From Methanobrevibacter sp. (GTDB lineage: Archaea > Methanobacteriota > Methanobacteria > Methanobacteriales > Methanobacteriaceae): a stretch of DNA of 64,000 bases. A program made the translations under genes and the position numbers. Shown piece after piece: positions 28,464 to 37,860 of the stretch; position 1 is the stretch's first letter, and each line of letters starts with the position of its first letter. The stretch is from NCBI RefSeq assembly GCF_017940815.1, contig NZ_JAGAXX010000013.1, positions 1-64,000 of the forward strand. The letters are read 5' to 3'. The notes beneath the pieces were generated by a model. The model did no database searches. It was not told where the DNA came from and worked only from the letters and a program-made list of their open reading frames with translations.

Positions 28464-29213
28464 ATGAAAATAGAAGAAATAGATGCAATAAACTTCAAAA
28501 ATGATAACGTCGAAAACGTCAGGGAAAAAGTCGTAAAGGATGAAACAATCACATTAACCATCAACGGAAACATATCACGTAGCTTATCTGCAATCGAGGA
28601 TTCACTCAAGGAGTTTGCAGTGGGATACCTATTCAACGAGAACATGGTGAAATCATTGGATGACATCAAAAAGATTGAAATCGACGGACCTCAAATCAAT
28701 GTTGAAATCGATGACACCTTGCTTAAAACAAACGAAACAGTGCTTTGTTCAGACTCAGCGGGAGGATGGAGAAGCAAGATTAAGGATGTCAATCCAGTCG
28801 AATCCGATTTTCAGGTGAATGTTCATGAACTGATTGACCGCATTGAAGAGCTGAAAAACAATGCTGAAATATGGCAGGCAACAGGAGGCACACACGTTGC
28901 AGGAATTGTATATGACGGCCAATTTGTAGTAAAAGAAGATGTAAGCCGTCACGTTGCAGTCGACAAGGTGATCGGATATGGAATTCTAAATAATTTTGAC
29001 CTGAAAAATTCATATGTGATATACAGCGGAAGGATGCCCGCAGACATGGTGATCAAGATGACAAGGGCAGGCGTTCCAATATTGGCATCAAACGCAGCTC
29101 CCGCCAATTCAGGATATAATATTGCAAAAAAAGGAAATATTACTTTGGTTGGATTCCTAAGAGGCCAACGCTGTAATATATATAATAATCAGAACAGAGT
29201 AATTTTTGACTGA
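28464..29213 (+). CDS. fdhD: formate dehydrogenase accessory protein FdhD
   Basis: About 249 residues. Typical segments are SLKEFAVGYLFNE, ATGGTHVAGIVYDG, EDVSRHVAVDKVIGYG, SGRMPADMVIKM and GNITLVGFLRGQR. In bacteria FdhD transfers sulfur from a cysteine desulfurase to the pterin metal of FDH through a CxxC pair. Here the corresponding place reads VLCSDSAGGW, with one Cys only; the sole other Cys is near the C-terminus. The ATG at 28464 follows AGGGGG and is chosen over the one at 28425. The gene converges with hxlB, and both stops lie in one hairpin. Confidence 0.88.
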   Translation: MKIEEIDAINFKNDNVENVREKVVKDETITLTINGNISRSLSAIEDSLKEFAVGYLFNENMVKSLDDIKKIEIDGPQINVEIDDTLLKTNETVLCSDSAGGWRSKIKDVNPVESDFQVNVHELIDRIEELKNNAEIWQATGGTHVAGIVYDGQFVVKEDVSRHVAVDKVIGYGILNNFDLKNSYVIYSGRMPADMVIKMTRAGVPILASNAAPANSGYNIAKKGNITLVGFLRGQRCNIYNNQNRVIFD

Positions 29214-29222
29214 AATTACTCT
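29196..29222. terminator. bidirectional hairpin between fdhD and hxlB
   Basis: AGAGTAATTT and ATTACTCT extended to a 10-bp stem with a seven-base loop; the fdhD stop codon and the hxlB stop both lie within it. Confidence 0.65.
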
Positions 29223-29806
29223 AAAACAGTGTGTCTTGCCTTTAAGTCACTTTCAGTTTGATGCATCTTTTCCATCAATTCTGAAACGATAGCATCCAAG
29301 AACACTAAAGTGGTCAATTCAAAAGCAGTACCTAATGGAGTTAATGAAGTATAATTACCATGTATTTGACGTTTGATATAATTTTCATCGTCTACTTCTT
29401 TTTTAGTTCTTCCTTTAACAAGAATATAACTGTCACATAATTGACCTAAGGTAGATTCAGGATAAGAAGTTAAAGCTAAAACTTTAGACCCTCTATTTTT
29501 TGCGATTTTAGCAGCAGAAACAATAGTATTAGTTTCTCCAGAACCTGAAATAGCTATAATACAATCATCTTCATAAATTGCAGGGGATATGGTTTCACCA
29601 ACCACATAAGCACTTAAACCTAAATGCATTAATCTCATTGCAAATGCTTTTGCAGCAAGGCCTGATCTTCCCGCTCCAGTAACAAAGATGTTTTTAGATT
29701 CAATAATTATGTCTTCAAATTTTTCAATAGCTTCTTCATCCAAATAGTCTTCTGCACTTTTTATGTTATCCAATATAGCATGAATAGAGGTTTTCATTAT
29801 TTCCAT
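29216..29806 (-). CDS. hxlB: 6-phospho-3-hexuloisomerase
   Basis: 196 residues, SIS (sugar isomerase) domain: IFVTGAGRSGLAAKAFAMRL, AISGSGETNTIVSAAKIAK and SYPESTLGQLCD. In methanogens the enzyme converts hexulose 6-phosphate to fructose 6-phosphate; run in reverse with hexulose-phosphate synthase it makes ribulose 5-phosphate and formaldehyde, replacing the pentose phosphate pathway. The synthase gene is not in this window. Two ATGs at 29806 and 29797 are possible. The gene diverges from the LysR/ModE-like regulator with only 58 nt between. Confidence 0.9.
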   Translation of the reverse strand: MEIMKTSIHAILDNIKSAEDYLDEEAIEKFEDIIIESKNIFVTGAGRSGLAAKAFAMRLMHLGLSAYVVGETISPAIYEDDCIIAISGSGETNTIVSAAKIAKNRGSKVLALTSYPESTLGQLCDSYILVKGRTKKEVDDENYIKRQIHGNYTSLTPLGTAFELTTLVFLDAIVSELMEKMHQTESDLKARHTVLE

Positions 29807-29864
29807 TTTTATCTAACCTATAAATCGATATTATTAATTATGATTACAATTTTATTTATAATTA

Positions 29865-30734
29865 ATGAAATTTGAAAGTAATGGTTTAATCAGTTTAGAG
29901 ATAAATGGTGAAATTTATGACTATAAACTATACCAAAGTTTAGAATCATTATCTCGAACTAATTCCCAACGAAAATCTGCAAAAGAGTTAGGTATTTCAC
30001 ATACTGTTTTTAATAGAAGATTACTTAAAGCAGAAGACAAATTAGGTGTTAAAATTAGACAAAAGGCGGGCAACGGAACTTTATTGACTCAAGAGGGTCA
30101 AAGCCTACTTGAGGAATTTAAGAAATATCTCATTCAAATTGAAAAGACATCCGATTTAAACATAGTTGGGGGACATATCAGCACTGGGCTTTTAGAAAGC
30201 ATCGACACACCATTCAATACAAATATTTACAGCAGCAGCGACGAGGATGCTTTTGAACTTGCAAAAAGAGGAGCTGTGGATATCCTGACACTGGATGACC
30301 CTTTGATTGCATATGAAAGAGACATAAATTTCATTCCAATAGCCTATGATTATCTTGTTTTGGTCTCAAGCCAGAATTCTAAAAAAATAGATAGCATTTC
30401 AGACTTAGAGGGACTGGACTTTGTAAATGTAAATGGATCAGCCCAAAGGCTTGCATGGACCAGCCTTAAGCATTATGATATCGAGTACAACATCAAGGAA
30501 AATGTGAAATCCCAATTTGATGCGTTCAAATTAGTTAGAAACTCAAAAAATCTTTATACATTCCTGAATGCAAGTTACTTCAAAGGAAATGAACTGTTGA
30601 AGTACGATACTCAACATGTAATCAGTATTGTAAAAGTTAACGAAGATAAACCTGAAGTCAATGAATTTGTCAGGTTTTTACTTAATGATGCTCATGAATT
30701 GATTGAAAAACAGGGCTTCACACCAATGGGATAA
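29865..30734 (+). CDS. LysR/ModE-like transcriptional regulator with ligand-binding domain
   Basis: 289 residues. An N-terminal winged helix-turn-helix (RKSAKELGISHTVFNRRLLKAEDKLGVKI...LTQEGQSLLEEF) resembles ModE and LysR. The C-terminal two thirds looks like a periplasmic-binding-protein fold (GAVDILTLDDPLIAYERDINFIPIAYDYLVLVSSQN, DLEGLDFVNVNGSAQRLAW), as in archaeal regulators that sense molybdate, tungstate or a small metabolite. It sits between the fdh/fdhD genes and a nucleoside kinase, which makes it a candidate to bind the dyads in that island; this is inference. No Shine-Dalgarno is seen and TTTATTTATA lies only about 10-20 nt before the ATG, so the mRNA may be leaderless. A 24-nt repeat begins at its stop codon. 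Confidence 0.7.
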   Translation: MKFESNGLISLEINGEIYDYKLYQSLESLSRTNSQRKSAKELGISHTVFNRRLLKAEDKLGVKIRQKAGNGTLLTQEGQSLLEEFKKYLIQIEKTSDLNIVGGHISTGLLESIDTPFNTNIYSSSDEDAFELAKRGAVDILTLDDPLIAYERDINFIPIAYDYLVLVSSQNSKKIDSISDLEGLDFVNVNGSAQRLAWTSLKHYDIEYNIKENVKSQFDAFKLVRNSKNLYTFLNASYFKGNELLKYDTQHVISIVKVNEDKPEVNEFVRFLLNDAHELIEKQGFTPMG

Positions 30735-30755
30735 TACTTTTCAAATGCTCTTGGA
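30732..30755 (+). repeat. 24-nt repeat, copy A, starting at a stop codon
   Basis: Identical over 24 nt to 42409-42432. It begins with the TAA of the regulator gene and contains CAAATGCTCTTGGA. The following 25 nt or so are also similar in the two copies (AT-rich TTAATATTA). Confidence 0.85.
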
Positions 30756-30911
30756 AAAAATGATTATTAATATTATTATATATTAAGTACCATCACTCAT
30801 ATTTGCACAGAAGTGCACTTTTGAATTTTCATATTATCACCAATATGAACTTTCAAAACATTAAATAATGATAAAAACCAATATAAAATTGAAATATTTA
30901 AAGGCGATATT

Positions 30912-31826
30912 ATGGCAAAAAACAGAGATTTACTAGCAATTGGTCACTCTGCTCATGATTACATTATTAGAGTACCTGAATTCCCAAAAGCTAACTTTTC
31001 AGCACCAATAACCAATATGAAAACCTTTAATGGTGGTGCTGCAGCTAATGTGGCTTGCGTTGGAGCAAAATTAGGTTTAAAAACTTCATTGGTTTCCGCT
31101 GTTGGTGGAGATTTTAAAAGAACCGAATATTATGAAAACATGCAAAACTTGGGCGTGGACACCGAATCATTAATTTTCGTTCCAGGTGAAGAGACTCCTA
31201 CCGCATTTGTTTTGACCGATGACAATGACGATCAAATCAGTTACTTCTATTGGGGAGCAGCTAAAGAATTTGCAAACAGTAAAATTCCAACAAAAGCTAT
31301 TGAAAATACTGAAGCTGTTCATTTAGCTACTGGTGACCCTGAATTCAATTGGAAATGTTCCCAGGAAGCAAAAGACCAAGACTTGCTTGTTTCATTCGAC
31401 CCCGGTCAAGACCTTGGAATGTATGACACCAAAAAATTGATTGATGTCATTGAAAATACAACCATCTTGTTCGGTAACCATCATGAAATTGAAAGGATTT
31501 TAGACGCTCTTGAAGTTGACTTGACCGGTTTAAGGAACATGGGACCTAAAATCATTGTAAAAACCTGTGGAGCTAACGGTTGTGAAATTTATTCAAATGA
31601 AGAAAAAATCAAGATTGATGCAATTCCTACTGAAGCTATTGACCCAACTGGAGCCGGAGATTCATACAGGGCAGGATTCTTATCAAGGTTCTTGAATGGA
31701 GAATCACTTGAAGAGTCCGCTAAATTCGCATCAACAGTTTCATCATTTATTATAGCCCATCAAGGTTGTCAAACAAATATGCCAACTTTCGATGAAGCAT
31801 TTGAAAAAATGAATGAATTCTATTAG
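30912..31826 (+). CDS. PfkB-family nucleoside kinase
   Basis: 304 residues. GGAAANVACVGAKLG is the PfkB signature 1 region, and IDPTGAGDSYRAGFL is signature 2 with the catalytic Asp. The segments ATGDPEFNWKCSQEA, SFDPGQDLG and GCQTNMPTFDE closely match, from memory, the Methanocaldococcus MJ0406 protein, a broad-specificity nucleoside kinase. It would phosphorylate inosine, guanosine or cytidine for salvage. AAGGCGAT precedes the ATG. Its leader contains two small hairpins (30804-30817 and 30829-30848). Confidence 0.8.
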   Translation: MAKNRDLLAIGHSAHDYIIRVPEFPKANFSAPITNMKTFNGGAAANVACVGAKLGLKTSLVSAVGGDFKRTEYYENMQNLGVDTESLIFVPGEETPTAFVLTDDNDDQISYFYWGAAKEFANSKIPTKAIENTEAVHLATGDPEFNWKCSQEAKDQDLLVSFDPGQDLGMYDTKKLIDVIENTTILFGNHHEIERILDALEVDLTGLRNMGPKIIVKTCGANGCEIYSNEEKIKIDAIPTEAIDPTGAGDSYRAGFLSRFLNGESLEESAKFASTVSSFIIAHQGCQTNMPTFDEAFEKMNEFY

Positions 31827-32056
31827 ATTTATTCTTTTTTCAACTTTACTTTATTTTTCTCAATATTTCTTTATTATTGTTATATCTGATTAAAAATTAC
31901 TATTTTTAAAAATTACTTTATTTTTGTCAAAATACTTTGAATCGAAGTTTATCCTACTAATTTAAATAGTATTAAATAAATATACATCATTATCAATTTG
32001 ATATGAGAAATTATTAAAATGAATTTGACTGTTTTAAATTATGATTGAGGGAAATT

Positions 32057-33355
32057 ATGACTCAAATAAGTGATGCAAAAAAAGGAATATTGACAGATGA
32101 AATGAAACATGTGGCAGAAATAGAAAATGTTTCAGAAGACTTTATATTAAAATCAGTAGCTGAAGGTACCATTGTAATACCAAGCAATGTAAACAGAGAC
32201 ATTGAAGCATCAGGTATTGGTGCAGGACTTAGAACAAAAGTAAACGCTACTGTTGGAACCTCAACCGATATCGTTGACTTCGATGAAGAGGTCTTAAAAG
32301 CACAAATTGCAATCGATAACGGTGCAGACTGTTTGATGGAACTCAGTATTGGAGGAGACTTGGATGTAATCAGAAGAAGAGTACTCGACATGTCTCCATT
32401 ACCAGTGGGATCAGTTCCTGTTTACCAAGCGGCAATCGAAAGCATCAGAAGAGACGGTTCCGTAATTTACATGGATGAAGATGACCTATTCAAAACCATC
32501 GAAAAGCAAGCAAAAGATGGTATTGACTTTATGGCTATCCACAGTAGTATCAACATTGAAACCTTGACCAGACTCAAAAGGCAAGGTCGTGTAACCGGTT
32601 TAGTATCCAGGGGAGGATCTTTCATGTCCGGTTGGATTGTTGAAAACGAAAAGGAAAACCCATTATACGAAAACTTCGATTATGTTTTAGAAATAGCAAA
32701 AGAGCATGACGTTGTATTATCCTTAGCAAATGGTATGAGAGCAGGATCCATTGCAGACTCAACAGACAGGGCACAAATACAAGAATTGATCATTTTAGGA
32801 GAATTAATTGACAGATCCCGTGAAGCTGGAGTACAATGTATGATAGAAGGACCGGGACACATTCCAATCAACGAGATTCCAACAAACGTTATGATTCAAA
32901 AGAAAATGTGTTCAAACGCTCCATTCTACATGTTAGGACCTATCGTATGTGACGTTGCACCAGGTTATGACCACATAGTATCTGCAATCGGTGCGGCATC
33001 ATCCGCAAAAGCTGGAGCAGACTTCATCTGTTACGTGACACCTGCAGAACACCTCGCATTGCCAAACCCAGATGACGTGAGAGAAGGAGTTATTGCAACC
33101 AAAATCGGAGCTTACGCAGGAGACTTAGCAACCGGCCAAGTTGACGGTTCACAAGACCTTGCAATGGCAGAAGCTCGTAAAAAACTTGATTGGGAAGCAC
33201 AATATGAATGTGCAATGTTCCCAGAGGCTGCACGTGCAAAAAGAGACCAAAGACCTCCTGAAGAAGAGGACACATGTACCATGTGCGGCAACTTCTGTGC
33301 GGTGAAAATCGTTAACGAATGGTTAGACCAATCAGACTCAGATTTAATCAAATAG
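32057..33355 (+). CDS. thiC: phosphomethylpyrimidine synthase
   Basis: 432 residues. Family segments [53 protein letters not shown] and the C-terminal [11 protein letters not shown], whose cysteines hold the radical-SAM cluster (CxxCxxxxC). ThiC rearranges aminoimidazole ribotide to the pyrimidine of thiamine. The ATG at 32057 follows GAGGGAA; the TTG at 32045 is rejected. I see no TPP riboswitch in the 230-nt leader region, so regulation is probably by a protein. A TATA-like AATTTAAATAGT is at about 31958-31969. Confidence 0.93.
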   Translation: MTQISDAKKGILTDEMKHVAEIENVSEDFILKSVAEGTIVIPSNVNRDIEASGIGAGLRTKVNATVGTSTDIVDFDEEVLKAQIAIDNGADCLMELSIGGDLDVIRRRVLDMSPLPVGSVPVYQAAIESIRRDGSVIYMDEDDLFKTIEKQAKDGIDFMAIHSSINIETLTRLKRQGRVTGLVSRGGSFMSGWIVENEKENPLYENFDYVLEIAKEHDVVLSLANGMRAGSIADSTDRAQIQELIILGELIDRSREAGVQCMIEGPGHIPINEIPTNVMIQKKMCSNAPFYMLGPIVCDVAPGYDHIVSAIGAASSAKAGADFICYVTPAEHLALPNPDDVREGVIATKIGAYAGDLATGQVDGSQDLAMAEARKKLDWEAQYECAMFPEAARAKRDQRPPEEEDTCTMCGNFCAVKIVNEWLDQSDSDLIK

Positions 33356-33373
33356 ATATTAATTTATCTATTT
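33350..33373 (+). terminator. terminator of thiC
   Basis: AAATAGATA and TATCTATTT form a 9-bp stem with a six-base loop; the stop codon is inside the left arm. T-rich sequence with T7 follows. Confidence 0.65.
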
Positions 33374-33478
33374 TCCTTCTTTTTTTAAAAGCATTCCAAA
33401 AAATAATGGGATTTATATATTACATCTTTAATACATATTAACATATCTAGTTTAGATATGCTAAAAAGGTGTATTAAA

Positions 33479-33985
33479 ATGAAAAAAATATTAATGGTAG
33501 GAGTAATTTTACTCGCAATTTGTGTATCCATCAGTGCAGTAAGTGCTGATGACGGATGGAGTTTCAGTTGGTCCTCAAGCGACAGCAGCAACTCCAATGG
33601 TGGCGAAATAAGTTTTGACAATGGAAAATTAAAAATTCAAGGTATTGAATTAAGCATCCCTGACGGATTTAAAGAAAATAAAAACGAAGAAAAATTAGCA
33701 GTAGACACTAACGATACAAACAACGCTAAATACTCCGCATGCGCATTCACTAATGGAGACAAAGACATCATTACAAAAGTATTCTTCATGGATGATAAAG
33801 AATTCGAGAATTTAACATCTAATGGTGACGGTTCCTCAATTGATGCAACAATGGCAGGAATCAAAGGAATTTTCTACCCAGACAAATATGATGATCAAAC
33901 CCCAACATTTGAATACATCAAAGATGGTAAAATCGTTGAAGTGAACGCACCAGACAACGAAACTATTGAAGCTGTAATCAAATAG
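33479..33985 (+). CDS. secreted protein of unknown function
   Basis: 168 residues from the ATG at 33479, which has AAAAGGTG 8 nt upstream; the frame opens at 33458. MKKILMVGVILLAICVSISAVSA is a clear signal peptide with probable cleavage after VSA. The mature part is polar and acidic, starts with a Trp/Ser-rich tract (DDGWSFSWSSSDSSNSN), and has no transmembrane anchor. The pattern ELSIPDGFKEN...FTNGDKDIITKVFF resembles small exported methanobacterial proteins that I cannot name. It stands alone, with its own terminator. Confidence 0.7.
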   Translation: MKKILMVGVILLAICVSISAVSADDGWSFSWSSSDSSNSNGGEISFDNGKLKIQGIELSIPDGFKENKNEEKLAVDTNDTNNAKYSACAFTNGDKDIITKVFFMDDKEFENLTSNGDGSSIDATMAGIKGIFYPDKYDDQTPTFEYIKDGKIVEVNAPDNETIEAVIK

Positions 33986-34020
33986 AGATAAATCAACATG
34001 ATTTATCTTTTTAATTTTTT
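33986..34020 (+). terminator. terminator of the secreted protein gene
   Basis: AGATAAATC and GATTTATCT (33986-34008) form a 9-bp stem with a five-base loop directly after the stop codon. T-rich sequence follows. Confidence 0.7.
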
Positions 34021-34097
34021 AAAACACCACCAACTATTTTTTAACAAAACCACAAAATAAGAATTATCTCCAACAAATCAATATCAAGGTGATAGTT

Positions 34098-35294
34098 ATG
34101 GAATCCATTCAGGACGCTTCAAAGGAAGAACTGATTGATACAATTGAATCTTTACAAGAACAAAACCAAAAAACTAAAGATGAATTAATGGAAAAACTTA
34201 GAAAGCTTGAAGGCGAGCAATTAAAATCAAACGTCAGCAATCGCCAACTGGAAGGAAAGATTAAAGAGCTGAAAGGTGAAATCAAGTCATTCAAGAAAAA
34301 TCCACTGATTCTTGCGACAATCACTGAAGTCTTTGATGACAACCAGGTGGGAATCAAGGGCAATGTCGGCCACGAGTTTCTTGTAACCTATCCAAAGTCA
34401 ATCAACACCGAACACCTTGAGCCTGGAGCAAGGGTGGCCCTCAACCAGAACACATTGACTGTTGTCAATGTCTTTCCAAAAAAGAAAGATGAGAACATAA
34501 CTGCAATGGAAATCGAGGAACGTCCAAACATCACATATGACGATATTGGAGGATTGAAATATCAGATTGTGGAGTTAAGGGAAACCGTGGAACTGCCTAT
34601 TAAGCACCCGGAAGTATTCGAGGAAATCGGAATAGATCCTCCAAAAGGAATACTCCTATACGGTCCACCGGGAACCGGTAAGACATTGCTTGCAAAAGCA
34701 GTGGCAAATGAGACAAATGCACGTTTCATAAAGCTTGTCGCTTCGGAATTTGTAAACAAATACCTAGGTGAAGGTTCACGTTACGTAAGAGAAGTGTTCG
34801 AATTGGCCCGTGAAAAGACCCCTGCAATAATATTCATCGACGAGATAGATGCAATAGGAACAAAAAGGATGGGAGACACAAGCGGGGCAGACCGTGAAGT
34901 GCAGCGCACATTAATGCAACTGCTTGCAGAACTTGATGGATTCGACTCACGGGGAGACATTGGAATAATCGGAGCAACAAACCGTCCGGACATACTTGAT
35001 GATGCCCTTCTCAGGCCAGGCAGATTTGACAGAACCATTGAAGTGCCGAACCCTTCAAAAAATGGAAGAAAACACATTCTTGAAATTCACACAAAACGCA
35101 TGAAGATTGACAAGGAAATAGACTTTGATAAAATAAGTGAAATCACCGAAGGATTTTCAGGAGCCGACCTAAAGGCGGTTTGTACCGAGGCAGGAATGTT
35201 TGCAATAAGATCAGCTAGGAAAAAGGTAATTACCAAAGATTTCCTAGATGCCATTGACAAAATTATAGATTCCTCAAAAATTGCCCTTAATTAA
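34098..35294 (+). CDS. pan: proteasome-activating nucleotidase
   Basis: 398 residues. An N-terminal coiled coil (about 5-65) is followed by an OB domain and one AAA+ domain: Walker A GPPGTGKT, Walker B IIFIDEIDAIG, sensor GATNRPDIL, arginine fingers in LRPGRFDR. PAN unfolds proteins and feeds the 20S proteasome. The C-terminus here is SSKIALN and lacks the hydrophobic-Tyr-X (HbYX) tail that opens the proteasome gate in characterised PANs. The ATG at 34098 follows AGGTGAT and is preferred over an upstream GTG frame start. Confidence 0.9.
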   Translation: MESIQDASKEELIDTIESLQEQNQKTKDELMEKLRKLEGEQLKSNVSNRQLEGKIKELKGEIKSFKKNPLILATITEVFDDNQVGIKGNVGHEFLVTYPKSINTEHLEPGARVALNQNTLTVVNVFPKKKDENITAMEIEERPNITYDDIGGLKYQIVELRETVELPIKHPEVFEEIGIDPPKGILLYGPPGTGKTLLAKAVANETNARFIKLVASEFVNKYLGEGSRYVREVFELAREKTPAIIFIDEIDAIGTKRMGDTSGADREVQRTLMQLLAELDGFDSRGDIGIIGATNRPDILDDALLRPGRFDRTIEVPNPSKNGRKHILEIHTKRMKIDKEIDFDKISEITEGFSGADLKAVCTEAGMFAIRSARKKVITKDFLDAIDKIIDSSKIALN

Positions 35295-35371
35295 ATAATA
35301 TTTTTATATTACAAAAAACAAAGATTATTTTATTATAAAACTTATTTTTATTATTATAATGGAGAATACAG

Positions 35372-36955
35372 ATGACACATTGGATTGAAAATGTAGCTAT
35401 TGAACTAGCTAAAAGAGACACAGAAGAGCATGTTATTGCAAGTGGAACCTCTATTTCAGGTTCTATTCACATTGGAAACTCATGCGACATATTTGTAGCT
35501 AACGGAATTGGAAAAAAATTAAGGGAAATGGGAAAGAAAGCTAAAACTATATGGATTGCAGATGACCACGATCCACTCAGGAAAGTCCCATATCCATTAC
35601 CTGAATCTTACGACAAATACTTAGGAATGCCATACTCAATGATTCCATGCCCAGACGGTTGCTGTGCAAACTTTGTGGAACACTTTGAAAAACCGTTACT
35701 TTCAGTCATGGACGATTACGGCATTGAAATGGAAACCAAATCCGGTTTTGAAATGTACAAAAGCGGAGTTTATAATGACTATATTAGAACTTCCCTTGAA
35801 AGAGTGGATGAAATCAAGGAAATCTTCAACCAATACAGAAGAGAACCTTTAGCAGATGATTGGTTACCATACAATCCTATTTGTGACGAATGTGGACGTG
35901 TAAATACAACTTACGCTTACGATTACGACGGAGACATCATCAAATACAGATGTGAATGCGGACATGATGGTGAAATGGATATTAAATCCGGAAACGGTAA
36001 GCTCACATGGAGAGTAGAATGGGCAGCTAGATGGAAAATCTTCGGTACCACATGCGAACCTTTCGGAAAAGACCATGCAGCAAGTGGAGGATCATACGAT
36101 GTAAGTAGCGTGATTTCAGAGAAAATCTTCGATTATCCTGCACCATACCCAGTGCCATACGAATGGATTACCCTTGACGGTGAAGCAATGAGTAAATCCC
36201 ATGGAGTTTTCTTCGCTCCTGAAGAATGGCTCAAAATCGGACCTGCAGAAAGTCTTCATTACTACCTGTTCAGATCAAAACCAATGAAAGCAAAAGACTT
36301 CTCACCAAAAATGCCCTTCTTAGACTTTATCGACCAATTCGATACCGTTGAAAAAGTATTTTATGATGAAGTTGAAGCACCATCTGAAAAAGAAGGTAAA
36401 AAATTCAAGGAAATCTATGAAATCGTCCAAATGGAACCTGGAAGTCCTTTGCCTTTCAGACCACCTTTCAGATTCTTGGTTAACGCTTACCAAATAGCTG
36501 GTGACGACTTAGAAAAAATATTTGATATCCTTAAAAGAAACTCACAATTAACCAAAAGCTTCAAAGATAAAGAATTCGGTGACTTGACCGAAACTGAATT
36601 GGCCCAATACAGAGAAAGAGTTGACAACGTAATTTACTGGTTGGAAACCTATGCACCTAAATTCGTTAAATTCCAAGTGCAAGAGAAAAGCATACCAAAA
36701 TTACCATTGACTCCAGAGCAAGACAAGTTCTTGGCTGACTTGGCAGATTTAATGGAAACCACCGAGTTCACAGATGCGGCTGCATTGCACGATGCAATGT
36801 ATGAAATCCTAGAAGCTCAAGAATTAAAACCACAAAAAGGTTTCCAAGCTATTTATAAAATGATTCTCGGTCAAAAACAAGGCCCAAGAGCAGCATCATT
36901 CTTATTAAGTTTGGATAAAGACTTTGTTGTTAAAAGATTAAGAAAAGAAGCTTAA
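35372..36955 (+). CDS. lysS: lysyl-tRNA synthetase, class I
   Basis: 527 residues. [11 protein letters not shown] contains the HIGH-like motif and EAMSKSHG the KMSKS-like motif, so this is the archaeal class I LysRS rather than the class II enzyme. A zinc site is likely in [11 protein letters not shown]...YRCECGHDG. The C-terminal part is helical. It charges tRNA-Lys. GGAG lies 9-10 nt before the ATG. The gene is monocistronic between pan and the convergent GNAT gene. Confidence 0.94.
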   Translation: MTHWIENVAIELAKRDTEEHVIASGTSISGSIHIGNSCDIFVANGIGKKLREMGKKAKTIWIADDHDPLRKVPYPLPESYDKYLGMPYSMIPCPDGCCANFVEHFEKPLLSVMDDYGIEMETKSGFEMYKSGVYNDYIRTSLERVDEIKEIFNQYRREPLADDWLPYNPICDECGRVNTTYAYDYDGDIIKYRCECGHDGEMDIKSGNGKLTWRVEWAARWKIFGTTCEPFGKDHAASGGSYDVSSVISEKIFDYPAPYPVPYEWITLDGEAMSKSHGVFFAPEEWLKIGPAESLHYYLFRSKPMKAKDFSPKMPFLDFIDQFDTVEKVFYDEVEAPSEKEGKKFKEIYEIVQMEPGSPLPFRPPFRFLVNAYQIAGDDLEKIFDILKRNSQLTKSFKDKEFGDLTETELAQYRERVDNVIYWLETYAPKFVKFQVQEKSIPKLPLTPEQDKFLADLADLMETTEFTDAAALHDAMYEILEAQELKPQKGFQAIYKMILGQKQGPRAASFLLSLDKDFVVKRLRKEA

Positions 36956-36975
36956 TCTTTTTAATTTTTCTTTTT

Positions 36976-37353
36976 TTAAATTAAACTTTTAAATTCCTTT
37001 TTCATTAAAAGGTCATCTACAAACTGATAATCTAATTTTTCAAAAACCTCGATGAGAATATCCTCACGGCTGTCAAAGCTAACCACGACGCTTTTGAATT
37101 CATAATCCATGGCTATCTTTTCAAGCTGCCTTATTAGTTTATAGGAAATCTTCTCACGATTTTCGTATGAGTTTAAAAATAGTGTTGTTATTTCAGCAGA
37201 TTCCAAATCGTACACCTTAAAACTAGTGCAACCTACAATCTTTCCGAAACTGTTTAGAAGCAGAACCACCTGAGGATCGGTTATGTCACAACCAAAAGAT
37301 GAACACATTTCCTTAAATCTTTCATCCCTTTCATCTGTTACTATTATTTCCAT
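36976..37353 (-). CDS. GNAT-like N-acetyltransferase
   Basis: 125 residues. The fold pattern VVLLLNSFGKIVGCTSFKVYDLESAEITTLFLNSYENREKISYKLIRQLEKIAMD fits a GNAT domain, with the acetyl-CoA loop region (the usual RxxGxG) diverged to NREKIS. Substrate is unknown. The ATG at 37353 overlaps the stop codon of the upstream deaminase (ATGA) and follows GAGGTGA, so the two genes are translationally coupled. Confidence 0.6.
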   Translation of the reverse strand: MEIIVTDERDERFKEMCSSFGCDITDPQVVLLLNSFGKIVGCTSFKVYDLESAEITTLFLNSYENREKISYKLIRQLEKIAMDYEFKSVVVSFDSREDILIEVFEKLDYQFVDDLLMKKEFKSLI

Positions 37354-37823
37354 CATTTCACCTCAGTTGTATTTCCCACTTTTTTAAGTTCCTCATCCCA
37401 GATTTCGGAATTGTTGCAGCTGAATTGTAAAAACAAATCCCTGCATTTAATATCATTTAGTACTTTCACTTCCACATCATTACATTTAAGTAGGTTTTCA
37501 GCACCCATTAATGTTGTGTTTTCACCTATCACGACTCTAGGTATATTATACAATATTACAGCACCTGAACACATTGGACAAGGGGACAATGTTGTATATA
37601 GGGTGCATTTTATATAATCTTCATAATTAAGACGACCTGCATTTTCAATTGCATCCATTTCCGCATGCAACACCACCGAATCATTTTGAATCAGACGGTT
37701 ATGTCCTCTTGAAATTATTTCCCCATCCTTAACGAGAACGGCACCTATTGGGATGCCACCTTCACGTAAAGATATTTCTGCCTCCTTAATGGCCTCATCC
37801 ATATAATAATTATCGGAATTCAT
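37353..37823 (-). CDS. cytosine deaminase, yeast Fcy1-like
   Basis: 156 residues of the cytidine/deoxycytidylate deaminase superfamily. HAEMDAIEN gives the zinc His and the catalytic Glu, and TTLSPCPMCSGA the two zinc Cys. GGIPIGAVLVKDG, IPRVVIGENTTLMGAE and the C-terminal FL..SEIWDEELKKVG follow yeast cytosine deaminase (Fcy1) far more closely than tRNA adenosine deaminase, which is the usual alternative. It probably converts cytosine to uracil in pyrimidine salvage. It overlaps the GNAT gene by one base. Confidence 0.75.
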   Translation of the reverse strand: MNSDNYYMDEAIKEAEISLREGGIPIGAVLVKDGEIISRGHNRLIQNDSVVLHAEMDAIENAGRLNYEDYIKCTLYTTLSPCPMCSGAVILYNIPRVVIGENTTLMGAENLLKCNDVEVKVLNDIKCRDLFLQFSCNNSEIWDEELKKVGNTTEVK

Positions 37824-37828
37824 AAAAA

Positions 37829-37860
37829 AAATAAGTTAATAGATGAATGATTCATCTATT
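37829..37860 (-). terminator. terminator of the coiled-coil protein gene
   Basis: AATAGATGAA and TTCATCTATT (37838-37860) make a 10-bp stem around TGA, including the stop codon. A T8 tract follows on the minus strand just before the deaminase start. Confidence 0.7.

Noticed and set aside
31827-32056. Riboswitch upstream of thiC
   Set aside because: No TPP-box sequences or a three-way stem pattern could be found; archaeal thiC is often controlled by a protein instead.
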